A stretch of 41,824 nt of DNA, taken from NCBI RefSeq assembly GCF_024129355.1, contig NZ_JAMXXP010000026.1, positions 1 through 41,824 on the forward strand, in the 5' to 3' direction. The notes under the pieces were generated by a model. It searched no databases. It saw nothing but the letters and a program-made list of their open reading frames with translations, and had not been told where the DNA came from. Positions 8,878-17,699 of the stretch are shown one piece after another; the first letter of the stretch is position 1; each line of letters begins with the position of its first letter. Position numbers and translations under genes: made by a program. Source of the stretch: Acinetobacter lwoffii (GTDB lineage: Bacteria; Pseudomonadota; Gammaproteobacteria; Pseudomonadales; Moraxellaceae).

Positions 8878-9342
8878 TCACTGAGGCGAATGGCCAAACA
8901 TTTTCTCTGCCATACGCTGGGCCTGCTTGCCATAAAACCAGTACGTCAGTAGATATAGTGGAATTGCGATCATCAGGAACATGATCAGCACAATGCTCAT
9001 AAACTGTGGTTGCTGTAGATACAGCAGAAAGTCCTGCCAGGCATTCGGATTGGAACGGGTGGCGATCACAATACCGAGCAAAAGAAATAATAAATTATAG
9101 CCCCAATAAATCAGGCTAAAACCGAGCGTGAATTTTTTACGCTCTGCCTGGGTCGGCGCACGTTTTTGCTGTTTTAGAAATTTAAAAAGCACCCAAATCA
9201 TGGCCACCAGATAGGGAACAATCGTCAAGACTGCACCCATGCCCATCGGCAGCAAGGCTGCCAGTACACCGCAAATACAGGTAAAAATAAAACATATAAC
9301 GAAAAACCAGATAAAATAACGACTTAGCGGCAACATATGCAT
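8878..9342 (-). CDS. Small four-helix membrane protein (ABZJ_00895-like)
   Basis: A 154-residue inner-membrane protein with no known function. Four hydrophobic segments are visible: residues about 8-30, 36-54, 72-93 and 112-134, separated by a basic loop KFLKQQKRAPTQAERKKF and a polar loop near ATRSNPNAWQDF. The pattern, length and the ending LTYWFYGKQAQRMAEKMFG resemble what I recall of the ABZJ_00895 family of Acinetobacter, so the family name is from memory rather than a search. It stands alone between the epimerase gene and a long gene-free stretch, with no obvious terminator after it. Confidence 0.7.
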   Translation of the reverse strand: MHMLPLSRYFIWFFVICFIFTCICGVLAALLPMGMGAVLTIVPYLVAMIWVLFKFLKQQKRAPTQAERKKFTLGFSLIYWGYNLLFLLLGIVIATRSNPNAWQDFLLYLQQPQFMSIVLIMFLMIAIPLYLLTYWFYGKQAQRMAEKMFGHSPQ

Positions 9343-9431
9343 GACTCAGTGATCTTCAACAAGCTAGTATAAAAAAAATCAGGTTTTTTTTCATTTTATT
9401 GTCAACCATCCACTACAAGGTGACGTTATAT

Positions 9432-9600
9432 AGGGTACAAGGTACAAAAATTTGGACTGGCATCCACGAATTTTTGCTGACCTTTAGAGCTAAAGCAATA
9501 AGTCCAGTGTACAGGGAAATTTTGAATAGCAGCCAAAATCTTCATGTAACACAAATTTGACCGACGATTTCATCATCACTCGAATCGTCGGTTTTTATTT
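9432..9600 (+). ncRNA. Candidate small RNA ending in an orphan terminator
   Basis: The stretch ends in a strong plus-strand terminator at 9560-9600, yet the nearest plus-strand gene upstream (thiO) ends 1.7 kb away, so some transcript must start in between. TATATA at 9427-9432 could be a -10 box, but no good -35 sits 16-18 nt above it. Inside, TTGGACT (9451-9457) pairs with AGTCCAG (9501-9507), enclosing a smaller hairpin CTTTA-GAGC-TAAAG at 9481-9494. GGTACAA is repeated in tandem at 9434-9447. I do not recognise the family; it does not look like 6S RNA. The 5' end is a guess. Confidence 0.4.
9560..9600 (+). terminator. Strong intrinsic terminator without an upstream gene
   Basis: ACCGACGATT (9560-9569) pairs perfectly with AATCGTCGGT (9583-9592), and a long T-rich tail TTTTTATTTTTTTT follows. 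On the minus strand there is no T-tract, so it acts rightward only. Confidence 0.8.
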
Positions 9601-9807
9601 TTTTAAAATCCTTATTTTTTTAAAATCTGATAGCTTGCAGAGCCTTCGATATCTGATGATTTAGTTGTAATCCTTTGCTTATTTTCATACTGATCAAAAT
9701 AAATTCAGCCCCCACATCACAAACAATTCGCTGAAATATCGTTTTCAAGTAGATTTTTACCTGTGCTTTTTCCTATAGTAGCAAGGCAGATATTAGGGGT
9801 TCATTAC

Positions 9808-11061
9808 ATGGCGGTTCATTTTCTTCACACTTCCGATTGGCATCTGGGACAATTTTTCCATAACCATGACCGTGAATTTGAACATGCGCAGTTTTTGACT
9901 TGGCTACTTGAGCAAATTAAAGCAAAGCAACCGCATGCCTTGCTGATTGCCGGCGATATTTTTGATGTGATCAATCCCGCTTCCAGTGCGCAAAGACAGC
10001 TATACCAGTTTCTGGCCGATGCCCACGATCTGGCGCCACATATGCAGACCCTGATGATTGCAGGCAATCATGATTCCGGTTACCGGATTGAGCAGGTTGA
10101 ACCCTTGCTGGCCAAATTTAATGCCAAAGCAGTGGGAATCGTAGGCCGCACTGCAGAAAATACCCTGAATCTGGATCGGCTGCTTATTCCTATTTATGAT
10201 CGGGATAAAAATATCATCGCCTGGTGTCTGACCCTGCCCTATTTACGCAGTGCCGAAATTACCGGACTAAATGAACATACCAGCAATAGCCAGAACGCGA
10301 TCAGTTATCTGCATCAACAACTGATTGCCGAAGCCAAAGCCCGCAAACAGCCACATCAGGCACTGATTTTAATGTCACATGCGCACATGCAAGGTGGTGA
10401 GACGTCCGACTCTGAACGTCCGATTATTGTTGGCAATGAAGAGGCGCTGTCGACGGCGCTATTTGATGACGTGATTGATTATGTCGCGCTGGGGCATTTG
10501 CATAAACCGCAAAAGGTCGGTCAGCCGCATATTCGCTATAGTGGCTCTCCGATTCCGCTGTCATTTAGTGAGATTAATTATAAGCATCAAATAGTTGAAG
10601 TCAGGATTGATCCCGAACAAAACCCGGAAAACCGCTTTCAGTACGATGCCTTAAGCATTCCGCGTACTGTCGAGCTGTTCCGCATTCGTGAAAAGCTGGA
10701 AAATTTAATCACTACAATTCAGGCCTTGCCTGCCGGAGAAATCGAGCAGCTTTCTGCACGGCATTTTCTGGAGGTGGAATACACGACCGATGCGCCGCCT
10801 CCGGTAGATCTGCGTCAGCAAATAGAACAGGCCCTACCTGCTAACCGTTACCGACTGCTGCGCATCAGCCGGATTTACCAGCAACAGGTCGACCTTAGTT
10901 CAAGCCAGTCTAAAATTGATCTGGCACCCCCTACTCCGGAATCGCTATTTTTCAATATCTGGAAAAAAATGGGCTATGAGCAGGATCACTCGGTACAACG
11001 GGATTTTCAGGAATTACTGAATGAAGCCCAACACGAACTTGCACAAAAACAACAAGCCTAG
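9808..11061 (+). CDS. sbcD: Exonuclease subunit SbcD (Mre11-like nuclease)
   Basis: Nuclease half of the SbcCD complex, which cuts DNA hairpins and protein-blocked double-strand ends. The 417-residue protein has all calcineurin-like phosphoesterase motifs in order: FLHTSDWHLGQ, LLIAGDIFDV, MIAGNHDSGY, MSHAHMQGG and ALGHLHKPQ, which supply the two-manganese site. The C-terminal capping region is normal. The ATG at 9808 (MAVHFLHTSD) is chosen because AGGGG lies 8 nt before it and the family starts there; an in-frame GTG 45 bp up adds a non-conserved extension. sbcC starts 8 nt after its stop. Confidence 0.96.
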   Translation: MAVHFLHTSDWHLGQFFHNHDREFEHAQFLTWLLEQIKAKQPHALLIAGDIFDVINPASSAQRQLYQFLADAHDLAPHMQTLMIAGNHDSGYRIEQVEPLLAKFNAKAVGIVGRTAENTLNLDRLLIPIYDRDKNIIAWCLTLPYLRSAEITGLNEHTSNSQNAISYLHQQLIAEAKARKQPHQALILMSHAHMQGGETSDSERPIIVGNEEALSTALFDDVIDYVALGHLHKPQKVGQPHIRYSGSPIPLSFSEINYKHQIVEVRIDPEQNPENRFQYDALSIPRTVELFRIREKLENLITTIQALPAGEIEQLSARHFLEVEYTTDAPPPVDLRQQIEQALPANRYRLLRISRIYQQQVDLSSSQSKIDLAPPTPESLFFNIWKKMGYEQDHSVQRDFQELLNEAQHELAQKQQA

Positions 11062-11069
11062 GATCGGCC

Positions 11070-14000
11070 ATGAAAATTTTACGTCTAAGTCTTAATAATC
11101 TGGCCTCCCTCACCGGCACCCATCATATTGATTTTGAATCGAGTCCTTTGGCTCATGCCGGCCTGATTGCCATCACCGGCAAGACTGGTGCCGGGAAATC
11201 TACCCTGCTCGATGCCATGTGCCTGGCGCTATACAATGAAATTCCTCGCCTAAAAGGTGCCACAGGCAGCCTGAAAGATACTGGCGGTCAGGATGTGTCC
11301 ATCAAGGATTCCAAGAATATTCTGCGCCGTGGCTGCGTGCATGGTTTTGCCGAACTGGAATTTATTGCACTCGACAGCAAACGCTATATGGCACGCTGGG
11401 AAATTAAACGGGCACGCCAGAAAGTCGATGGCAATCTAAAAGTAGACCGCTACGTCAAATGTCTGGATGATGACACGACACTGACGCAAAAAATATCGGA
11501 AGTCACCCCCCTCATTGAAAAACTGGTAGGCTTAAGTTTTGAGCAGTTTACCCGCGCAGTTTTATTGCCACAGTCAGAAGTCGGTGCCTTTCTTAAAGCC
11601 AAAGACAATGAGCGTGCAGATTTGCTGGAATATCTGACTAATTCACAGATTTTCAGTCTGGTCAGTCAGAAAGCCGCAGAGAAATTCAGCGAAGTCAAAA
11701 ACAAGCGCAACGATCTGGAAAAGCTGATCGGGCATATTGAAATTCTGTCTGAAGAAGACATCAGCGCTTTACAACAGCAGCAGAACTCTTTGTCTTTGCA
11801 ACTTCAGAATTTGCAGCAATCAGAAAAACTGCTAGAAAATGAGAAACAATGGCATCTGGACCGACATAAACTCTATGCAGAAGTCCATGCCAAAAAAGAA
11901 GTCTACGAAGTACAGCAAGATGCAGTAAATAAATCTGCAGGACAGCAACAGCTACTGGAGCAGCTGGATGAATTCCAGTCGATTCGGGATCAGTTTGTGA
12001 GTCGTACCCGTCTAGCCCCTCAAAAAGAGCAGATTCAGCACCAGCACACCCAATTTACGCTGGAATTTGAAACGCTCAAACAGAGCTTTGTAGCAGAAGA
12101 AGCCAAACTTACAGCCTTACAACAACAGCAGCACCAGTTTCAGCAACACTTGGCAAACCTGAAACCGCATCTGGAGGCAGGTTTAAGGCTGGATCATGCA
12201 ATTGATACTGTATCAGAGCAGTACAAAAAACTGCATACAGAACAAAGCCAGTTTAAAACCCTTCGTTTACAGCCTTTAGAAGAACAACTGCAACAGCAAC
12301 AACAGACTTTGAATCAGCTACAAGCTCGGCAAGAAAAGGTTGCACAGCAATTGGCTGAATCTGGCTTTTTAAATGTATTCGATCTGGAGCCGCAAAGTAC
12401 CTTGCAACGCATACAAGACTTTATGCGTCAGTATCAGCAACTACAGCAACAAAATCCGGACAGCCTGAAGCAGCCTTTGCCTGAACTGGAAAAAACCGTT
12501 ACAGCACTTTCAGAAAATCTGAATCAGTGGATACAACAGTATCATAGTCTGGAACAACTGGATCAGCAGCTCAAAACGATTCAGGAAACGCGTCAACAGG
12601 GCCAAGCTGAACAGCGTCAGCTCGACCTGCTGCAGCAACGTGTGCAATATGCAGTTCAACAGTCACAAGAATTTGAACAACTGCAATCGACTGTACGCAC
12701 TCAACAGCAGCAGTTGAAAGCGCTGCAAGATGCTAAACAGATGCAGCAACAACAGATTCAAGCCGAACAACAGGCCTATGAACAACTGGAACAGATACTT
12801 GCCCAGCAACGTTTATTGCATGCACAAAGTGTGCAGGATCTTCGTGCCCAGTTAAAACCGGATGAGCCATGCATGGTCTGTGGGAGTTCCACCCATCCTT
12901 TTGTTGATGCAGCCCATGAACGTCTGGAACACAGCCTGAACCAGTTACAGGAACAACAGCTACACCAGGCGAAACAGCAGCTCGATCAGCAACTGCAATC
13001 TCAGCAGCAGCAACGCATTGAAATATCCAAAGCACAAACAGTAATTGAGCAACAGCAACAGCGTTGCCAGATCCTGCAAAACCAGATTCAACAATCCTCT
13101 GCTGACTGTAAATCTCAACTACTTAAACTGGAAGTGGTTACCGAGCAGCACAATGATCTTCCTACATTCATCCAGTTACTGGCGAATCACACTCAAAGTC
13201 TGGTCCAGCAGCTAGAACTATCACAACAGCAGGAACAACAGCTCCAGCAACAATTACAACAATGGCGTCAACAACAACAGCAATTGCACCAATTACAACT
13301 GGCTCTACAGCAACGTCAGCAACTCGACCAGCTGATACACCCAGTTTTAAGCATACTGCCCGAGCAGTACCAGTCGCAGCCACCTATGCTCTGCTTACCT
13401 CAGTTGCAACGACAAGTAGAGCACCGCATGCAGCACTTGGCAGTACAAAAGCAGCTGGAATCTGACCTGCATCAACAGCAGCAGATATTGGAAAAGAGCC
13501 AGTATCAACTACAATTGGAACAGCAAAATTTTGCTCAATTGAGCCAGTCTGTAGAGCAGTTGATTCAGCAAGGCAAAGACCTGCGTCAACAACTGGCTGA
13601 ACTGACCAAAGAGCATGCAGGACAAGTCTATCGTGTCGCTGCAGAATGGCGTGATGCACTAGATCTACAAGCCAAGACCTTAGAGCAGGCTTTAGAACAA
13701 CAGCGTCAATGCACGGCGCAGGCCGAAAAACAGTGGCATCAAACCCACTTAAAACTGCAAGAATTTATCAGCCAACTTCAGCAGATCGATCAGCAATTGG
13801 CTCAATATCAGCAAGATATTCACGCATGGCAAGCAGCACATCCTCAAGTGACGGCAGCTCAAATTGAACAATGGCTCAGTATTGATCTGAGCAACCATCA
13901 ACGCATTCGTCAGAATCTGGCCAACCAGAAACAGGCACTCGAAAATGCCAGAACAGCCTGGCAATTACTGGAAGAACAATATCAGGCCCATTTAAAACTA

Positions 14001-14675
14001 CAGCCAGAACATGAATTTGAGGAAATTGAACAAAAGCTTGACATGCTGCATCAGGAAAAAATAATGCAGCAGGAAGTGCTCAATGAAACTGATGCCAAAC
14101 TGCGTATGAATGCCAATAATCAAAACACCTATGCCAAATATCAGCAGCAAATTGAGCAGATCAAAGCCGAAGAATATCGCTGGGGGCGCATTTACGATCT
14201 GATCGGACATAAGGAAGGCACCAAATTCCAGAAAATTGCCCAGGAACATCACCTGGATATTCTGGTGGAATATGCAAATCAGCAGTTGCAACCGTTGGCA
14301 CCCCGCTATCAGTTACACCGTATTCCGGACAGCCTGAGTCTGGCGATTATTGATCTGGACATGAATAGTGAAGTCCGCCCTGTGCTGTCTCTATCGGGAG
14401 GTGAAACCTTCCTGGTTTCATTGGCTTTGGCTTTGGCAATTGCCAATATGGCCTCCGGCTCCATGAAACTGGAATCACTGTTTATTGATGAAGGTTTCGG
14501 GACGCTAGATCCGGCATCCTTACATATGGTCATGAATGCGCTGGATCATTTGCAAAGTCAGGGCCGTAAAGTCGTCTTGATCTCGCATGTACAGGAAATG
14601 CATGAACGGATTCCGGTACAAATTCAGGTCAAACCGGTCGGTGCAGGCGCCAGCACTATTCAGATTATAGGTTAA
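11070..14675 (+). CDS. sbcC: Exonuclease subunit SbcC (Rad50-like ATPase)
   Basis: ATPase and tether of SbcCD. The N-terminal half-ATPase has Walker A GKTGAGKST (residues 37-45) and FTRAVLLPQSEVGAFLKA with the Q-loop region. A long antiparallel coiled coil follows, with the zinc-hook CMVC at about residues 600-603 in its middle. The C-terminal half-ATPase has the signature LSLSGGETFLVSLALALA and Walker B LFIDEGFGTLDPAS. At 1201 residues it is longer than E. coli SbcC (about 1050), and the extra length is in the coiled coil, which is extremely rich in glutamine with many QQQ and QQQQ runs encoded by mixed CAA/CAG. The ribosome binding site is AGGAT after the sbcD stop. Confidence 0.96.
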   Translation: MKILRLSLNNLASLTGTHHIDFESSPLAHAGLIAITGKTGAGKSTLLDAMCLALYNEIPRLKGATGSLKDTGGQDVSIKDSKNILRRGCVHGFAELEFIALDSKRYMARWEIKRARQKVDGNLKVDRYVKCLDDDTTLTQKISEVTPLIEKLVGLSFEQFTRAVLLPQSEVGAFLKAKDNERADLLEYLTNSQIFSLVSQKAAEKFSEVKNKRNDLEKLIGHIEILSEEDISALQQQQNSLSLQLQNLQQSEKLLENEKQWHLDRHKLYAEVHAKKEVYEVQQDAVNKSAGQQQLLEQLDEFQSIRDQFVSRTRLAPQKEQIQHQHTQFTLEFETLKQSFVAEEAKLTALQQQQHQFQQHLANLKPHLEAGLRLDHAIDTVSEQYKKLHTEQSQFKTLRLQPLEEQLQQQQQTLNQLQARQEKVAQQLAESGFLNVFDLEPQSTLQRIQDFMRQYQQLQQQNPDSLKQPLPELEKTVTALSENLNQWIQQYHSLEQLDQQLKTIQETRQQGQAEQRQLDLLQQRVQYAVQQSQEFEQLQSTVRTQQQQLKALQDAKQMQQQQIQAEQQAYEQLEQILAQQRLLHAQSVQDLRAQLKPDEPCMVCGSSTHPFVDAAHERLEHSLNQLQEQQLHQAKQQLDQQLQSQQQQRIEISKAQTVIEQQQQRCQILQNQIQQSSADCKSQLLKLEVVTEQHNDLPTFIQLLANHTQSLVQQLELSQQQEQQLQQQLQQWRQQQQQLHQLQLALQQRQQLDQLIHPVLSILPEQYQSQPPMLCLPQLQRQVEHRMQHLAVQKQLESDLHQQQQILEKSQYQLQLEQQNFAQLSQSVEQLIQQGKDLRQQLAELTKEHAGQVYRVAAEWRDALDLQAKTLEQALEQQRQCTAQAEKQWHQTHLKLQEFISQLQQIDQQLAQYQQDIHAWQAAHPQVTAAQIEQWLSIDLSNHQRIRQNLANQKQALENARTAWQLLEEQYQAHLKLQPEHEFEEIEQKLDMLHQEKIMQQEVLNETDAKLRMNANNQNTYAKYQQQIEQIKAEEYRWGRIYDLIGHKEGTKFQKIAQEHHLDILVEYANQQLQPLAPRYQLHRIPDSLSLAIIDLDMNSEVRPVLSLSGGETFLVSLALALAIANMASGSMKLESLFIDEGFGTLDPASLHMVMNALDHLQSQGRKVVLISHVQEMHERIPVQIQVKPVGAGASTIQIIG

Positions 14676-14680
14676 AGATC

Positions 14681-15787
14681 ATGAATACTGCCCCGGACAA
14701 GCTCTCGCCCCATTTCAGCTTACAGCTTGAGAGCCTACGGGGTATCAGTGCCATTGTGGTGTTATTCAGTCACTGCTTTCAGGCATTTATTGGGCCTTTC
14801 GATACCAGCATTTATTCATGGATACGCCTGCTTGGGCAGGCTGCAGTCATGATTTTCTTTGCCTTAAGTGGCTATCTGATCGGCTATTCAATCCAGTACA
14901 ACATTCATCAGCATGGTCAGTTCAATCTGCACCATTATGCCCGACAGCGTGGCCGCAGAATTTTACCGCCCTTTCTGTTTGCCATGGGGTTGACCCTGGT
15001 TTTATATCTGCTTGCTCCACTATTATTTACCAGCCACACGCATGCTTTTCAACACAGTTTTGGCATGATGATCCGGACTGACTATAGTATAGACATGATG
15101 GAGTTTGTTGGCTCGCTGCTATTTTTGAATAGCTTTGTGACGCCAACGGTTTCAGCCAATGCTGCGCTCTGGAGTCTGAGCTATGAAGTGTGGTTTTATG
15201 TGCTGGCCGGATTCTTACCTTTTTTAAAAAATTCGGAAATCGCCAAAATCGGGTTTTTTATGGTTCTGGCTATACTATCAGTACTGAACATCCAGTTTTT
15301 TATTTATTTTCTGGTCTGGCTCACTGCCTTTGCTTGTTCATTTCGATATATCCAGCTACGTTTTTTAAACCGCTTACAATCAGTCAAATTAGCCCTATTC
15401 GGCTTGGCATTTCTAATCGCCTGTTTTGATGCTTACCAGTTTCAGGTGATTGATGAGGCCCAGCAATACCGCGCTGCGAATTTTGCCCCTTTTAATTTCT
15501 GTGTGGGTCTGGCCTTTAGCTGCTGGCTGGTACAGCTCCAGCATCGACGCAGTCATTATCATCCGGTCTGGGTTCAATCCGCAGACTTTTCCTATACCTT
15601 GTATGTCACCCATTTCCCATTACTTTTATTTATTTTGGGCTGTATTCCGGCAACTTTGGCCTATGGTCTGGGCGGAGCAATTTTAGCTTTGCTTGCCAGC
15701 ATGTGCAGCTTAATAGTTTTTGCCTGGTTAATGGCCAAATGGCTCGAACCAGCCAGAAAAAAAGCGTTATCCAATACCCTGCGATAA
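14681..15787 (+). CDS. Acyltransferase family 3 membrane protein
   Basis: Integral membrane O-acyltransferase of the acyltransferase-3 (PF01757) type, which usually moves acetyl or other acyl groups onto cell-surface sugars; the acceptor is unknown. The 368 residues contain about ten hydrophobic segments. The N-terminal signature LESLRGISAIVVLFSHC carries the conserved Arg and His, and HYARQRGRRILPPF is the usual basic cytoplasmic motif. It begins only 5 nt after sbcC, so it is probably cotranscribed with sbcDC although no functional link is known. The last codons run through the yggS terminator stem. No surface-polysaccharide genes lie beside it. Confidence 0.88.
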   Translation: MNTAPDKLSPHFSLQLESLRGISAIVVLFSHCFQAFIGPFDTSIYSWIRLLGQAAVMIFFALSGYLIGYSIQYNIHQHGQFNLHHYARQRGRRILPPFLFAMGLTLVLYLLAPLLFTSHTHAFQHSFGMMIRTDYSIDMMEFVGSLLFLNSFVTPTVSANAALWSLSYEVWFYVLAGFLPFLKNSEIAKIGFFMVLAILSVLNIQFFIYFLVWLTAFACSFRYIQLRFLNRLQSVKLALFGLAFLIACFDAYQFQVIDEAQQYRAANFAPFNFCVGLAFSCWLVQLQHRRSHYHPVWVQSADFSYTLYVTHFPLLLFILGCIPATLAYGLGGAILALLASMCSLIVFAWLMAKWLEPARKKALSNTLR

Positions 15788-15793
15788 CGCTTT
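15752..15793 (-). terminator. yggS terminator embedded in the acyltransferase 3' end
   Basis: AAAGCGTTATC (15761-15771) and GATAACGCTTT (15783-15793) form a perfect 11-bp stem. The T-run is found only when read on the minus strand (seven T, then CTGG), so it terminates yggS. The stem overlaps the last codons and stop of the plus-strand gene. Confidence 0.75.
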
Positions 15794-15818
15794 GCTGCAA
15801 AAAACTGACATTAGTAGT

Positions 15819-16532
15819 TTATACATCTTTTTTAGGCCGTGCACCAAATAGGGCTGTGCCAACACGAACCATGGTAGAACCCGCAGCAATCGCTTCGGTC
15901 ATATCCCCAGACATGCCCATACTTAAAGTATCCCAATCTTCAGGGTGTGCATGCTGAACTTTGACTGCATCAAATAAAACTTTGGCATCAGCAAAGGCTT
16001 GAGGATTATTCGGTGCAGGAATCACCATCAGGCCACGTAAACGTACATTCGGCAGTTGGCTGATTTGTGCCACCAGTTCTGCGACTTCTTCCGGCTGGCA
16101 GCCATCTTTGGTATCCTGGCCATCAATATTCACCTGAATACAGATATTCAGTGCGGACTGATTATCTCCACGCTGATTTGATAAACGCTCGGCAATAATC
16201 AGGCGATCGACTCCATGTACCCAGGCAAAATTTTCCGCCAGAGCCTTGGTTTTGTTGCGCTGCACATGACCAATAAAATGCCATTCAATCTCCAGCTCTT
16301 TCAGTGCCGTGATTTTTTCCAGCGCTTCCTGCAAGTAATTTTCACCAAAAGCACGTTGCCCTGCCTGATACATATCTGCCAGCACGCTACTCGGCTGGGT
16401 CTTGGAAACGGCAAGCAGTTGCACCGCATCTGCTTCGCGGCCGGCCTGAATACAGGCAGTTTCAATTTGCACTAAGACCTGATTTCGTGACTGTTGCAAC
16501 ATATTCATTGATGGGGTTCTCATTTCATTCAT
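15819..16532 (-). CDS. yggS: Pyridoxal-phosphate homeostasis protein YggS
   Basis: PLP-binding protein of the alanine-racemase-like TIM-barrel fold that buffers PLP and affects amino-acid pools; no catalytic reaction is established. The 237-residue protein has the PLP lysine in LLAVSKTQP, then AFGENYLQEA, WHFIGHVQRNK, VHGVDRLIIAERL, CIQVNIDGQDTKDGC and LSMGMSGDMTEAIAAGSTMVRVGTALFG, all hallmarks of the family. The first ATG is used because AAGGG lies about 8 nt upstream; starts at M9 or M11 would fit family length slightly better. It is divergent from pilT, a neighbourhood shared with Pseudomonas. Confidence 0.95.
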   Translation of the reverse strand: MNEMRTPSMNMLQQSRNQVLVQIETACIQAGREADAVQLLAVSKTQPSSVLADMYQAGQRAFGENYLQEALEKITALKELEIEWHFIGHVQRNKTKALAENFAWVHGVDRLIIAERLSNQRGDNQSALNICIQVNIDGQDTKDGCQPEEVAELVAQISQLPNVRLRGLMVIPAPNNPQAFADAKVLFDAVKVQHAHPEDWDTLSMGMSGDMTEAIAAGSTMVRVGTALFGARPKKDV

Positions 16533-16561
16533 CTTTTTTTCCCTTGCCCATGAACTAAGTG

Positions 16562-16590
16562 TTGGTTAAGCTGTGGGAAAGCCTTATTAT
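16562..16590 (+). promoter_or_regulatory. Candidate pilT promoter
   Basis: TTGGTT (16562-16567) and TATTAT (16585-16590) are spaced by 17 bp and lie 42 bp before the pilT start. The -10 is close to consensus and the -35 matches only three of six positions. Confidence 0.4.
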
Positions 16591-16631
16591 TCTATCAAAA
16601 TAATTAACATTTTAATGAACTCGGGGACCTT

Positions 16632-17669
16632 ATGGATATCACAGAATTGTTGGCATTTTCTGCTAAAAATGGTGCGTCGGATTTACACTTGTCTGCGGGC
16701 TTACCGCCAATGATTCGTGTCGATGGGGAAGTTCGTCGCATCAACCTGCCAGCATTAGAACACAAAGAAGTGCATAAACTCGTTTATGACATCATGAACG
16801 ATAAACAGCGCCGTGATTTTGAAGAAAATCTGGAAACTGACTTTTCTTTTGAAGTGCCTGGCGTGGCACGTTTCCGTGTCAACGCATTTAACCAGAACCG
16901 CGGTGCCGGTGCGGTATTCCGTACCATTCCCTCTAAAGTACTGACCCTTGAAGATCTGGGCATGGGACAGATTTTTAAAGATATCTGTGAATATCCACGT
17001 GGTCTGGTACTAGTCACAGGTCCAACCGGTTCGGGTAAATCAACTACCTTGGCGGCGATGCTGGATTATATTAATGACAACCGCTATGACCATATTCTGA
17101 CCGTCGAAGATCCGATCGAATTTGTGCATCAGTCCAAGAAATGTTTGATTAACCAGCGTGAAGTGCATCGTGATACGCATGGCTTTAATGAAGCATTACG
17201 TTCTGCATTACGTGAAGATCCGGATATTATTCTGGTCGGTGAGATGCGTGACCTTGAAACCATTCGTCTGGCTTTAACTGCGGCAGAAACTGGTCACCTT
17301 GTTTTCGGCACCCTGCATACCACCTCAGCGGCCAAAACCATTGACCGTGTGATCGACGTATTCCCTGCTGAAGAAAAAGACATGGTACGCGCCATGTTGT
17401 CTGAATCCCTACAAGCCGTAGTTTCACAGGCTCTACTGAAGAAAAATGGCGGTGGGCGTGTCGCAGCGCATGAAATAATGATCGGTATTCCGGCGATCCG
17501 TAACCTGATCCGTGAAAACAAAGTCGCACAAATGTACTCGGCAATCCAGACCGGTGCCAACTATGGCATGACCACACTGGACCAGACTCTGAAAACACTG
17601 GTATCCAAAGGTTTGATCAGCCCGCAAGTTGCACGTACTGCAGCCAAACAGCCAGAAGCATTTTTATAA
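16632..17669 (+). CDS. pilT: Type IV pilus retraction ATPase PilT
   Basis: Hexameric cytoplasmic motor that depolymerises type IV pili, driving twitching and DNA uptake. The 345-residue protein starts MDITELLAFSAKNGASDLHLSAG and has Walker A GPTGSGKST (about residues 132-140), the Asp box ILTVEDPIEFVHQ, Walker B DPDIILVGEMRDLETI, and the His box TGHLVFGTLHTTSA; the C-terminal retraction segment AIRNLIRENKVAQMYSAIQTG is intact. GGGGA precedes the ATG. pilU starts 30 nt after its stop, so they are probably cotranscribed. Confidence 0.97.
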   Translation: MDITELLAFSAKNGASDLHLSAGLPPMIRVDGEVRRINLPALEHKEVHKLVYDIMNDKQRRDFEENLETDFSFEVPGVARFRVNAFNQNRGAGAVFRTIPSKVLTLEDLGMGQIFKDICEYPRGLVLVTGPTGSGKSTTLAAMLDYINDNRYDHILTVEDPIEFVHQSKKCLINQREVHRDTHGFNEALRSALREDPDIILVGEMRDLETIRLALTAAETGHLVFGTLHTTSAAKTIDRVIDVFPAEEKDMVRAMLSESLQAVVSQALLKKNGGGRVAAHEIMIGIPAIRNLIRENKVAQMYSAIQTGANYGMTTLDQTLKTLVSKGLISPQVARTAAKQPEAFL

Positions 17670-17699
17670 AAAAATTGAATTGTATTGGGGTTTATATAC

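Larger units (their letters stand above)
9343..9807. other. Gene-free stretch between the membrane protein and sbcD
   Basis: There is no convincing protein gene in these 465 bp. The left part (9343-9420) is AT-rich. The middle (about 9427-9600) holds a structured region that ends in a strong terminator and is listed separately as a candidate small RNA. The right part (9601-9807) is AT-rich and carries the sbcD leader, including TATAGT at 9774-9779, a possible -10 box, and AGGGG before the sbcD start. Confidence 0.5.

Noticed and set aside
9399..9432. TTGTCA with TATATA as a promoter pair for the candidate small RNA
   Set aside because: The spacing is 22 bp, too long for a standard sigma-70 promoter, so only the -10-like element is mentioned.
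12700..13400. Repeated CAG/CAA sequence as a possible repeat array or CRISPR
   Set aside because: The repeats are irregular glutamine codons within one frame of sbcC; there are no regular repeat-spacer units.
12733..13659. Several 70-100 codon minus-strand open frames inside sbcC
   Set aside because: They are by-products of the CAA/CAG-rich coiled-coil sequence, which yields Val/Leu/Ala-rich frames without stops on the other strand.
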